Of a DNA stretch of 64,000 nucleotides, positions 1 through 11,160 are shown in pieces. The stretch lies in the NCBI GenBank assembly GCA_902702965.1, contig CACRXP010000984.1, forward strand, positions 43,218-107,217. Direction: 5' to 3'. The notes under the pieces were generated by a model. It ran no database searches and was not told the DNA's origin. It saw nothing but the letters and a program-made list of their open reading frames with translations. The first letter of the stretch is position 1, and every line of letters begins with the position of its first letter. Both the position numbers and the translations under genes were made by a program. The DNA comes from Spirometra erinaceieuropaei (Eukaryota; Platyhelminthes; Cestoda; Diphyllobothriidea; Diphyllobothriidae).

Positions 1-597
1 TAGTGACATTTTACTGAAACTATACATGTTTTGTTGGTTAAATTTCTAAATAGGCTATTTGTAGAAGCTATAATACACGACAAGTAATGTTTAATCTGTT
101 CACAACTGGAAATGACCATTCGGTGGTGGTCATTCATGTGACATCATGTAGCATTTTCAAAACGCCAAACCAATTTTAGCCCATCTACATTATTACTGCA
201 CTTCAGGGCACCAATCGCACAAATATGCTAAACTGACTTTTAAGAACTGATAAAACATCTTGTTTTCGTAAAATATCCTTCGTTTTAGCAATTTGATTTT
301 GGCGGTTAACACTAGACTTAAAATAGATTTGCCAGTACGGCTAAATCTGTGATCAAACTCTCGCGGGTAGATTACTTTCCTTTAATGAAAAACCCTCCCA
401 GATGCACTACCGGAGTCTCGGACAGGAATTAACATACGAAATCGCACGAATATTTTGCAAACTGTATTTTCGCTAAAATGTATTAATATTTTGCTTTACA
501 TACTTACGTAAACACAATTTCTGCACAAGAAAGGGACATTTCGTTGGAGGAAGTGGATGACGTCCAGAAGTTTTCGCATCGATTTCCGTTATTAGGT
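1..597. other. Intergenic, nothing recognised
   Basis: AT-rich sequence with stops in all frames. No coding stretch, RNA gene or clear repeat is visible. Confidence 0.5.
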
Positions 598-640
598 TTT
601 ATGAGATAGGTCGCGTACTCTATAAATTTTTACCTATGTA
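598..640 (+). repeat. Fragment of the inverted-repeat family
   Basis: The segment with ATGAGATAGGTCGCGTACT matches the outer end of the long inverted repeat at 11161-12334, where ATGAGATAGGTCACGCACT is seen. It directly abuts the PLE-like relic that follows. A similar junction occurs at 18770-18800. The match is short, so the call is tentative. Confidence 0.35.
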
Positions 641-654
641 CTGGGAGAAATATA

Positions 655-860
655 CGTTGGAGTCAAGGGGGAAGGATTTTCATTGCGTACATTGTCGACT
701 TCGGTTCCGCTGGTCATTGTCAGAATCAGAGAGTAAATGTGCCGACAACAGTTGACATCTGACAGTGCACTTAAAATCGATAAGTGGTGACGCTAGCGCC
801 CGTCAGCGGCCGCTATCTGTGTCATTCTGTCCTGATTGGCACGGGACAGAACACGAACTG
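655..860 (-). mobile_element. 3'-terminal relic of a PLE2-type element
   Basis: This non-coding stretch aligns by eye with 29936-30135, the 3' terminal region of PLE4 on the same strand. Shared blocks run from the hammerhead-like area through GCGCCCGTCAGCGGCCG and the TGTCATTCTGTCCTGATTGG region. On the minus strand it keeps a degenerate hammerhead-like order: CTGAC, a GGAACC block, then a GTC pairing partner. The coding part is missing. I read it as an old 5'-truncated copy. Confidence 0.5.
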
Positions 861-869
861 AAGATCCCC

Positions 870-3155
870 GCCCTTTTTTGAAAGACCGAGAGCTCCTCGA
901 AGTCATGTCCTCGTTAGGATTGTGCATCAGCCGTCATATCGAGTTGGACGCCGGATACAAAAGTTCCAAGGAGAAATGTAGGAGATTTGCGTTTCCAGTG
1001 ACGCCTCCTGATTGAGCATCTGTATACAGGTGGATAGTCTCCACTTTAGAACTTCTGAGTGTTGTGCGCCCTCTACTCGATTCATGTGATCAGCACTGCT
1101 GACTGCATGATCAAAATCTTCTTCAGGTGCGATGGGTGTGGATGTTTGCACTGCAAACTGGGTCTTTTAGGGATAATGACGCCAGACACATTATTTGTAC
1201 ATTCAGAATTAAAATACGCTAAGCGCGAAAGGATTTGACTGTGGACTACGCGGTAAGGATTCAAGCCAAAAATGCCCTGCAGGCTTACATTCTACTATTA
1301 TTTGATTTTGTATGAGGACAAGACAGACATATTGAGACTATCAAAATGAGGAAACAATCGGGGTTTGAACGATTGCCAACAGAGTCCATATCCGGACCTT
1401 CACTTTGTCAAGCTTTTTTGCATTCCCACTTTCCATAAAAACAGGACTGCTTATGTTTTTCTATGTTTACCTTGCATACATTGAGGTGCCGACCAGTTTT
1501 TGATCGGCACGCTGATCAGCTTTGTTGGTCAGTATGCTCAAGCCTACATGTGTTTTCCATTTAGAAACACTCACTAGTCGTCACAGAGTTGTTTTTAGTG
1601 GTGGTAAAATGTCTGCGACGATGACTGTCTCATTAATGTCCTGCTTCTCGGTCGCGTCGGGGCAAAAAACTGCGTTGGTTCAAAGCATGCGCAATACTGG
1701 CTGATTGAGTCTGCGTAAGGACCTACCCTGTACTCATTTGTACTGCCGCCTATTAGTATAAGCAAACGCCCCACAACCAATAGGCGCCCATCATCCCGGA
1801 TCTGAGTAATGACAAAGTGATCCCAGTAACAGTGCAGCGGGCGGATCGGATGCGTTCAACAATTTGGGTTTTATAAATGGCTACTCGCGATTTGTGAGTA
1901 GTATCCAAATTATAAATTAATTGAAATTCGCGGTGGCGCCGCGCTCTGTGTTTACTGGGTGTTTGGCAGGGATCAGAATTTCTAATAAAAGTATAGTGAC
2001 GTGGTCATGAAGAATGAGCGGCAAAAATATGGAGGTTTAAATGATCAGCTTGTTAAAAATATTACCAATAGGTCATCAATTCTTCACAATTGTGATATCG
2101 CTTCGTCAATAGTTATATTTGTTGCTTCAATGTAAAGGGGCAGTTTGACCTAAAGAGATTTTGTACAACAATCCATCTGTCTGCATAGTATTGTTTTGTT
2201 TTTTATGGAAATTTAAACTGTCAATCATGGTTTGACGGTGTACCGACATAGCACACATGTTCGACTAACCCCTTCGTCGTACGCGCTACAGCTGTTTGAT
2301 TGAATTTTATATAAACTATTTTTGTCGATATGCTGACCATGTATTGGCATGGGCGTAACTCGCCAAGGATGACAAACATGTCATTCCGTGTCTTTATCAG
2401 AACTCCTTCTAAGTATCTTATTACCACATGTATAGATGTTTCTCAAAATCAACGATGCTATAAGATCTAATTTTTATCTTTGTTTGCACTCATGCAAAAA
2501 TTTCTGAGTTTTTTGACTGCAGTCATATTATGCAAGTACAGCTGATTTAAAATCGACATTACTCGCATGCTCGTACCATAATAAGTGATTTCTCAGGCAG
2601 CGTCCGTATATAAACAAGCATGCACGAGTTACTTTGAGTTACAGAGATACATGATTGTTGTAAGCCTTTTATATGCGTTTGTGGTTCAATTAGGTTGAGT
2701 TATTTACTAGAGGCGAATGTATAAATTGCAACATTTGTGAAATAAAAGTGGGACTATATCCAACACCCCGTAGTTGACCCAATCCTATGATTGCATGTTC
2801 ATGTGTACTACCAGTACCCTTCATTTCCGTGCGTATGTGAACAGTGTTTATTGTAAATGTGCAGCATATAGTTTAGAAATATGTACACCAGCGGACATGC
2901 TCTGGATTACCTGACTGACGGCGTAACTCATGAGTCCGGTCGCATGAATTAAAAGCCAAAATCCTGAACGTTTCCCCATTAGGATGGATTCATAAATTCG
3001 GTTGTAAGATCAATCACCATAGATATGTATATGTCACGCCAGGATATCAGACTTCTAATGGTCTTTTATCCCGATAGAAACAAATATGTAGGCGAGGACA
3101 GGGAAGTTGTTAAGACGAAGAAAAAGAAGGTGAAAATATGATAACGTGAGCAACA
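870..3155. other. Intergenic, nothing recognised
   Basis: Only short ORFs without recognisable protein character. No splice-consistent exons or repeats stood out. Confidence 0.45.
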
Positions 3156-3157
3156 GT

Positions 3158-3200
3158 GTATTCCTGTTTAAATCCATCATCAGTGACAGCAGAATTTGGC
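3158..3200 (-). ncRNA. Possible decayed hammerhead core
   Basis: On the minus strand CTGATGATGGATTT is followed by AACAGGAATAC. This matches the first half of the PLE1 hammerhead at 10654-10679, including the AACAGGAAT loop and stem. The GAAACGTC half is lost. It may be all that remains of a PLE 3' end. Confidence 0.3.
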
Positions 3201-3205
3201 AGCTT

Positions 3206-6200
3206 TTATTAAAATCTAAAAAAGTATTTTCTCATTCTGATCTTTTATTTTATAAGTGGAACCTGGAAGAGAACTGACAGCAGATTAAGCATCATTAAGC
3301 GGTCCGCCGACAGGCATTTTCCCCTATGCTCTGTTGCTTATATGTCAGTTTAGGAATAAATGTACGCTTCAACTTCCTCAAATGCAGTTTACGTATGTTG
3401 AGTCTCCAAAGAACATGTCAATAAGAGAGCAAGATTTCGATATCGACACTAATCTACGTGTCTTGACAATCTTTGTCGTAATAAACCTTTTAACTGCTTT
3501 ATTGGTTATGTTATTACCTTAAGTCTGTCCCCTAAATATCAAGTACCTATTTTATAGCGTACTAACAGATGCCACCGTGTGAAAATGTAGAAATAATTAA
3601 TAAATCCTCATGTCATTCGACAACTGAGCACAAAAGAACTAATATTCGTAGTAAATATTGATAATTATAATTAAGTTCGAGGATAAGTATGGGAAATGGA
3701 AGAGGAAAATACCTTCCTAATCGTTACGTGTTTTGATATGAAGGATGATAATGCGAATACACTTCCTACGATTGTTCCATGGAATACCAGACGACCGCAA
3801 AATTAATATATGCAATAAACAAGAAGGATTTTAAAAAAAAACAAGTCATTTAAATTAGGAGATTATCAATGCAACCTGAATGGATGATAACCGTTTCCTT
3901 CTTTTGGACGACAGTGATTGCATAGAAATCGCTTTGACACCGACAGTGGTTAACTGTTGTTCATTACTAGCATCCGCTAAAATTTGCTCAAATGAAAACT
4001 TAATCAAACTTTGAAGTCCTCTGGTGCTCAGTATTAAATAATACTTTAAGGGCTTGTTTTTGAATCCCGCGTGATTCAGCTGCGTATGCGAGAGGCCTTT
4101 GTAGGTTTCTCGTAATTTACTTAAGATATTCAAATCACATCTTCATCAGACAGCTATAGATGACGCCAATCTCCGCGAGCAGGGGACAAATTAGTCAATG
4201 TGACCCTTGAACTGGACCAAAAGATTTGGATGTACCAATGAGAACACGGTTCTACTTTACGGCCGAATTTGTGTAATGGGCTTACCCTAGGAATCTTGCA
4301 TTATGTAGCAATTTTTCTTTGTGAGGGGTTTTGCATGAACCACTTATGCTTAAGTGTTATAGGCCTGTTGACTTAATCGGTCAGTGAATCAAATATGTGG
4401 CATCTAATTTGTCGCTTACAAGCACTTCCATTTAAACAAGACATAAAAATTTAACCCGAGAAGTAATGTTCGGATGTTTTTGGTAACTCATCATCAAGCC
4501 AATCCAATTGCATAGAAATTGGAATTATAAGACGTTTACAGGGTTTTTTACTGTCTTAGGGGTTACTAAAACGCATCGTTCTCACGCCGCCCGCATGACG
4601 AGGTCGGCACGTTATCGTTGTTAGGGGAAGACAGGGCAAAGACATGGGCTGTTTGTGATGTTTGCACGTCCAGAACGTGAAGCACACATCACTGTTATCA
4701 AGGGGTTTAGGAGGTGGACGATAACTGTCTGGAGTTGACGTTGTCCGCTGAAGACTGAGTGCCAGTGTTAAAGTCCAGACGGAAAATCTCTGTTTTCGTG
4801 AAGTATGCTCCGCAGTTGCTGGAGTTCTCCCTCAACAGCATTAGGAGGGCGGATGCGCCGAACTATGGGTATCAATCTCGAAATCTAACTGTGTCTACAA
4901 GTTAGGGGAACGATAGTGTGACAATTAGTACATTATCCCGTCCAGGTTTTCTTTCGGAATACCTTACGCTGAATAGATTTTCCCTCTTTTCTGTGCAGCA
5001 ATTTATCGAGAAATTCAATTTTATTTCCTGTCTCAAACAGTGCAGCGAACATTAGCGAGGAGTGTGCACTATTAAAATTTTGAACCTGGGCGTCGATTTC
5101 GGTAGCGAAACCCACTTGGCAGAAAATGTCGTATGTGTGTAGGTTGTAGACGCCGAGTACGTTAACAGTATGCCGTAACGTCGTCTTCTCTACTTTGCCT
5201 ATAAAAAACAATTTGCGAAAAACGGAGTAAACGACGAGCCCATCGATACGCTTTTTATCTGCCTCTGTTGTTGGTCATTGCAGGCATACGAGTATTTCGT
5301 GTGCGACGTTTATATAGTTCTTTTAAGGGATAATGTAATTGCGTGCTTGGTCTTCCACTTATAAAGATAAATGCGCGTACTACTCGGTATTCAGACATCG
5401 AAAAAGTAATGCGTGCCACAGTCATGCAGTTCATGAAGGCATTTCTAGGTGGTCATGATCTCCGGAACCACATCTAAACACGTCATTTTAAGGCTAAGTT
5501 TCTTAGCTGTCAGCTAACTTGCGCACTCTTAAAATGACATACGTAAGCAATCTTTTTGAAACAATACTGCATTCTATTGAAGATTGTGTATTGTAAGTTA
5601 ATAAATAATTGCATATGAGTCTGTCTATGACGGAATCATAAAAAACTCCCGTTTTGGCTGTCAGTATCTCAACCGCTATTGTCCTGTGGGGACATAAGAT
5701 GTGGATTTCATGTAATTTGCATTAAAAACAGGATTTCACAAGTAGCAGAATTGGCATACAACGTCAAAATCACTAGCAATTCAATCATTAGCAAGCAGCA
5801 GCTGAATTTTAACGATTTCGGCAGGCAAGAGCATACTTTTGTCTGCTTAACACCACTCGCTGAAGATATGTCAAGCCTGGTTAAGTCTACGGCGCAGTTT
5901 TGGTGATTTTTCAGAGCGCAGTTTGGCACACTGCATCGAGTTCTTTGTCGGTGCGCTTGCAATTCGGTGACATCATTTCACCCATCTCGGGCCATGAAAG
6001 TTTTACGCTTTAAAGGAGCTGTCAGTCATCGTCGGCAAAGCAAAAGGTGTGTGAAACTTTTAGCTGCCGAATGCGTCGGCTGTGGGGTCTGCGGCGAGCC
6101 CCTTAAATCTCACAGACCACAGGGTGTAGCGGACTTGCAAAGTCTTCGGCCTGGGTATTGAAGTCAAGAACAGGACTTTGTTTTGCGAACCACCCAGCCA

Positions 6201-6915
6201 GACTTTGATTTGCTCGATTATACTCAGATGGTAAAATCGTAAAGCCAATGTAGTGTTCGTTTTTGAAATATCCCGCTAATGATCCTTTTTGTCTCAAAGC
6301 AAACAAGAAACCAATTAGAACAGATGGGATGGACGTTGGTTGGAAAACCCATAACGCGATAAGAAAAGACGTTAATTTACAGTGTACCAACTAACATCTT
6401 CCTGTCGTTCTTTAGTATGGATGATTAGGAAGATTTCTGCAAAAACCTATTTCCTTTGTAACGCTATGACAATGCCAAAAAAGTCAACGGCGCTCTCGTT
6501 ATTATAAAAAACGAGCGCTAAGTTTTAGTAAGAGTTAAACGCTGGGTATTTATAGATAGTTAAGCTTAGGCTGATCCATGCGTCATAAGTTCACTACATA
6601 CTGATACAATGGGAGGGATCGTTGGTCCTTTTTGGATACATATAACACTTGATATTTACAGCGTTCTCTTCTGACTTAGTTAACAGAGATCCAGTTGGCT
6701 ATATGGTCATCTACTCGAGATTTAAGGTCTTTTTTTCAGACCGAAGAAGCCTGATCCAGATTCTCTTAGGTCTCCAGGTTGATCTATTAATGCTTTCCTT
6801 GGGTCTTCTGAGTGTCCTTGTATCGCCATTATCGCTACTGATGACTATTGTCGTACAGATGTCACCATTTCACATTACGATATATCGGCTCCGATGCAGA
6901 AAACGTTACATCAGT
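3206..6915. other. Intergenic, nothing recognised
   Basis: AT-rich, with only short ORFs. No domain, RNA gene or clear repeat was recognised on either strand. Confidence 0.45.
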
Positions 6916-6928
6916 ATGGCATAGATCA
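6916..6928 (+). repeat. Left target-site duplication, 13 bp
   Basis: ATGGCATAGATCA occurs here and again, identically, at 7682-7694. The two copies bracket the truncated retroelement at 6929-7681. Confidence 0.85.
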
Positions 6929-7681
6929 GCCCTCTCACGCAAGTTAGAGACACGCCGTTCAACCCCCGTTGTGTGAAATCCTGGTGTTTGTGTGTATGGG
7001 GGGCCAGGTCTTGCTGTGGCGCGCGCAGTCATGGTCAGTCGACCATGACAGCCACCGCGCCCACTACCCACCCCAGTCTGCTGACCGGCTCGGACAGCGA
7101 CTGGGGTGTGGGAGTGGGAAGGGAGAGTGAGGTCGACGACTCAGCGCACTTTCTCCTCACTATAAACAATCTGACGCGCTTGAAGCTATCACGGTGCGCT
7201 AAAAGCCGTGGCTTGGAAGGTTGCCAACTGACGGGGTAACTTGGACCTCCTCCTTGACTGGAGGCGGTCCGAGAGTCAGGCTGCAAGGGCTCATTTTTAA
7301 TGTGGCCTTTATGGCACTCACACCACAGTGTTGGATCCGAGCCAGGCGTTGGCGGTACGCCTAGGTGCGGCTTCGGTCGTGCCAGCTACCAAATCTCTGT
7401 TGTTGGTTGAAATCCTGGTTATTGTTGTGTGAACCAGGGGGTGTGATAAACGCCAAGGTGAGGATCCGTCCGAGCCATCCACCTGCGGCCCCCTCGTTTC
7501 CGGTTTTCTGGACTCTGTCTTCACACCGGGCTCGAGCGAGGGAGGATGGGGGAGTATAGGTAGATGCTACGCAAGTCTACCGGCAATATAAACCCCTACG
7601 TAAGTCACTGTCCTTGCTCCAACTGCTGCTGCAACTGTGGGACACATGGTGGACATCATCGAAACCGATGGTCAAACTGTC
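6929..7681 (+). mobile_element. 5'-truncated copy of the C2H2-finger non-LTR element
   Basis: The 753-bp insert is a close direct repeat of the 3' untranslated region of the full-length element (about 28639-29390). Similarity starts at CTCTCACGCAAG and runs to the end. It finishes at CAAACTGTC, matching CGAACTGTC at 29390, with no poly(A) or simple-repeat tail. Perfect 13-bp duplications lie on both sides, so this is a target-primed insertion that lost everything upstream of the 3' UTR. The terminal hairpin is kept with a compensated base pair. ORFs reported inside it are chance readings of the GC-rich UTR. Confidence 0.85.
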
Positions 7682-7694
7682 ATGGCATAGATCA
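7682..7694 (+). repeat. Right target-site duplication, 13 bp
   Basis: Second copy of ATGGCATAGATCA, directly after the element end. Confidence 0.85.
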
Positions 7695-8037
7695 TGAAGA
7701 CAATTGTCCGTTTAACGGTTTCCAGTCACAGGATCCTGTCCTGCCACTTCAGCTTTAGAACCATGTGGGGATAGATGAGGTGAACGTGATCTAGCCTTCT
7801 AGCTCAGTTGGTGTAGGTGGTGGTTTCGGCAGGATTTGACTGCCTTGTACATGTCGACAAAATTGTTAGAACGAAGGCTTTGACTATTCCAGGCCTAGTT
7901 TTTGGGAGTCAATCGGACAATTCGTCGTTGGTCTTAATAATTCATTTAATAATTTTAGGTTACAGGATGCCCGTAGAGAGTCCCAGTTATCACACCTGCA
8001 ATGATCCTATCTTATTTCATTCGAAATAATGAAAACC
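7695..8037. other. Spacer, nothing recognised
   Basis: A short unannotated stretch between the truncated retroelement and PLE1. No feature seen. Confidence 0.4.
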
Positions 8038-8083
8038 TTCAAGACTGCTTCTAGGGACTGGTCTCTTCGCTTCTATTGACAAT
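8038..8083 (+). repeat. PLE1 left direct repeat (pseudo-LTR part)
   Basis: Begins TTCAAGACTGCTT and ends GACAAT. It matches 10728-10773 in the same orientation with eight mismatches. It lies just upstream of the first PLE1 coding residue. Confidence 0.6.
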
Positions 8084-10545
8084 GTGTTTGGGCGCGATGC
8101 GCTCCGATCGGCCCGACGATGGGAAAACGTCGCCCTTCGGGGGGCCTCCACGTATTCGCAGATCCGGTTTCTGCACAGGTTTCTCGACAATAATGTGTTG
8201 CCTAAATGTGCTTCATACAAGCCTCCGGTTAACACAGATTTAGCGAGACGAGCAGTATTTCAACTTGGCGGAAGGATGATCCGAGTGCTCCTCAAATATT
8301 GTCACGCGAGACTTCGCAAGTACCGTCAAAGGATTGACCAAGAAAAGACCAGATGCTGTGAGTTCATGGGTGAGATCGGTACAAATCTGCTCCTGCAGAG
8401 GATAGCTGAACAAGCCCGCGAACAGAGAATGATACGCGACGCAGCACTGGAGAACAAATTCCGAAAGCTTCCCTATCCAACGTCGTCCAGAGACGACAAA
8501 CTGGTACACAACCTGTCGTTAAAGGAGCTGACAAAGGATCAGATGCAGGTTTTAAGGCATGAAGCTTCATTCAACACGACTGACGCCAAACCTGTTAACA
8601 TGATTGCGGCAGTGGAATCAATCCTTAGACGGAGGCAACGGAGGAGACCAAGAGCCTCATCCGACACCAAGTGTCGTCTCTCCTAATGGCCCACAGGCCG
8701 CGGGAAGTGCTTTTCAAGGTCGAACGTGATGCTCTTAGAGAACTCAAAGCCGACAAAGACTTGGGCATCGTGCCAGCGGACAAGGGGCGCTCCACGGTTG
8801 TGCTAGACAGGACAGACTGCCTTCAAAAAGCCAAAGGTTTGCTGGAGGACCGCCAGTTCTATGTCCCATGTGCAACGAACCCTGTAAAAGCGCTGACACG
8901 CGAAATCAATGCTACGTTGTTGGTCTTGGAGAACGCAGGTGCAATAACACCGACCGACAGACGCATAGGGAGACCCCAGGATACGGTTTTGGCCCGATTC
9001 TATGGCCTCCCTAAGGTGCACAAAGACGGCGCTCCTCTCCGACCCATCATGTCGCTCAAAGGTACTCCAACGTACGGACTGGCTAAGTGGCTGTTCCGGC
9101 GTCTCAAGTTCCTGACCGCTGAGTCAGACACCACGGTCTCTTCGTCGGCAAAATTCCTGGAGAAACTCAAAGGGGTAAGCCTCCATCCAAATGAGGTCAT
9201 GGTATCTTTTGATGTTACATCCCTTTTTACTTCGATTTCCCAGAACCTGGCGATCGAGACAATCGAGCTGCTTCTACAAAGCAAATACGATGAAACGTCG
9301 AATCCTCTTGGACGCGCCCAAGTACTTCAGCACCTGAAGTTCTGTCTCAAGACGTACTTTACGTTCGACGGGACAATCTACGAACAAGTGAAGAGCACAC
9401 CAATGGGTTCGCCGATTTCGAGGTTCATCGCCGAGGCGGTCCTACAACGGTTAGAGCCGCTGGTCGTCCAACACCATATACCGAAGTTCTGGGCCCGGTA
9501 TGTGGATGATACGTTCGTCGTCATCGATTGGGATGAACTGCTGACATTCAAAGAACGTCTGAATGCGGTCCTCCTGGACATACAATTTACGATGGAGGAG
9601 GCAGAAAACAACCAGCTGGCCTTCCTGGATCTCCTCGTATGCCGCAAGGAATCTGGTGGACTAAAGATCAAAGTGTTAAGGAAAGCGACAAATACGATAC
9701 AAGTACTGAACTTCAACGGAAAACACCCAATCAGTCACAAAAGCAGTTGTGTAAGGACGCTCTCTCGGCGTGTCGAAACGCACTGCAGTAAGCCGGAAGA
9801 GAAGATTGCATAACTACAATACCTCCGACGGATCCTCAAAGCCAATGTCTACACGGGCAACTTTGTCAACCGGTGCATACGCAAAATGGACGAAAGGCAT
9901 AATCGCACTGACACCAAAGTTTGGTGAGCGCTTCCATATGTCAAGAACGTTTCGGAAGCTGTTGGCCGCCTTCCCGCACCACTTGGGGTTGCAGTTGCAC
10001 AAAGGCCGGAGGCAACCATTAGGCGTCAGTTGATGAAACCAAAAGACCCACTGCCACGGCAAGAAACGTCTGGAGTCGTTTATCGGATCTGGTGCAGTTG
10101 CGGGCAAAGCAACTACATCGGAGAAACCGGAAGACAACTCCGAACGCAAATGGACGAACACGCTGCAGCAGTGCGGAGAAATGACGCCAGCTCTCAAGTT
10201 GCGGCTCATTCGACGGGTTCCGGCCACACATTCAAATTTGACGAGGCCGAAATTCTCGCAAGAGGTGACAACCGCGTGAGTCGGGAGCTGCTTGAGTCAT
10301 GGTTTACTGGCCCCCAGTCTATTAACAAGTGCAATGATCTTCCCATTCAATACAGCGTGCTGAGACTTCGTCTAGGCGGAGTAATTGGCCACGCGGGCAG
10401 CGCACTGGTGAACACTCCTCCCAACACTCGGGGCAGCGCGTCAGATGGTCGAGCAGTCATCACGCCTACATCCAACGCACTTGATAAAATTGCAGCAAGT
10501 AACGACGCGAATATTGGCCATCACGCCACGTGCAACGATCCCTGA
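8084..10545 (+). pseudogene. PLE1 reverse transcriptase / GIY-YIG polyprotein, broken
   Basis: The first 180 or so codons (8084 to about 8630) hold the PLE N-terminal region with FLHRFLDNNVLPK. The reading frame then shifts near 8630, at the arginine-rich junction, and continues to 10545. Reverse transcriptase landmarks are PADKGRSTVVLD, YGLPKVHK, the motif A region MVSFDVTSLF, TPMGSPIS, and the catalytic YVDD at 9499-9510. Two in-frame stops follow: TAA at 9811-9813, where related copies have Glu, and TGA near 9923, where they have Arg. The C-terminal domain (10030-10545) has YRIWC, a CG dipeptide and NYIGETGRQL, a GIY-YIG nuclease core. Relatives would be one protein of about 800 residues. 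The start could lie upstream of 8084. Confidence 0.85.
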
Positions 10546-10643
10546 TGAAGGGGAAGGATCCGTGAATATTCATAGGTATGCGGTGGCATGGTTACTGCAT
10601 CCTATAAATACTGCAGCCGCATGTACATGAACCACCCTTATCT

Positions 10644-10700
10644 GCTTATGTCTCTGATGATGGATTCGAACAGGAATCCGAAACGTCAGGCTAATTAAGC
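10644..10700 (+). ncRNA. Hammerhead ribozyme of PLE1
   Basis: All type I hammerhead parts are present in order. Stem I 5' strand is GCTTA (10644-10648) and GTCT (10650-10653). The core CTGATGA is at 10654-10660. Stem II is GGATTC (10662-10667) pairing perfectly with GAATCC (10674-10679). GAAA is at 10680-10683, and the cleavage triplet GTC at 10685-10687. Stem I 3' strand is AGGC (10688-10691) and TAAGC (10696-10700), separated by an internal loop. Stem III is almost absent (C then GTC), which suggests action as a dimer, as reported for PLE hammerheads. One extra U sits between CTGATGA and stem II. Confidence 0.8.
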
Positions 10701-10727
10701 TCGTGTCCCGGCGATCGTGTCTTCTTC

Positions 10728-10773
10728 TTCAAGACTGCTTACTGGGACTCGTCACTTTGCTTCTGTTGGCAAT
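10728..10773 (+). repeat. PLE1 right direct repeat (pseudo-LTR part)
   Basis: Matches 8038-8083. It lies 28 bases past the ribozyme. Confidence 0.6.
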
Positions 10774-11160
10774 ACTTCGAATTCTATATTTCTTTAACTT
10801 TTTTATCTATTACTTGACATTTTCTGCTAAATCCCACTTTTGTCATGCTTTTTATTTAAATAACTTTCCTAATACTGCTTAACTTATCGTGATGGTTACT
10901 CCACCCAAACGGATGGGAAAAAGGACATTCTTTTTGTCAACAGACCGTGTTGACATTGGGATCCAAAAATATTGCTATATTAGTAAAATGCTCACTTCCG
11001 AAACTATATAATGTTTCTAAGGTTGGCCGGCGCTGTCTGTGTCAAATACTTCATCATTTGCTCTCAAGCCAACACAGACGATTTTAATATGACTTAAACA
11101 TTATTAACGTTCAACTATTAATCGATCGGTATGGGATCATGTCAGCCCGTTGCACGTAAA
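10774..11160. other. Intergenic, nothing recognised
   Basis: AT-rich spacer between PLE1 and the long inverted repeat. No ORF of note. Confidence 0.4.

Larger units (their letters stand above)
8038..10773 (+). mobile_element. Penelope-like element 1 (PLE1)
   Basis: A nearly complete Penelope-like retroelement: a conserved N-terminal region, reverse transcriptase, and a C-terminal GIY-YIG endonuclease, followed by a hammerhead ribozyme. It is bounded by a 46-nt imperfect direct repeat (8038-8083 and 10728-10773, 38 of 46 identical by my count). This fits the partial tandem, pseudo-LTR arrangement known for PLEs. The coding region carries one frameshift and two stops, so the copy is dead but fairly young. 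It belongs to the same subfamily as PLE3. Confidence 0.85.

Noticed and set aside
6973..7286. ORFs inside the truncated retroelement
   Set aside because: They lie in a 3' UTR copy. The matching UTR near 28700 gives different ORFs.
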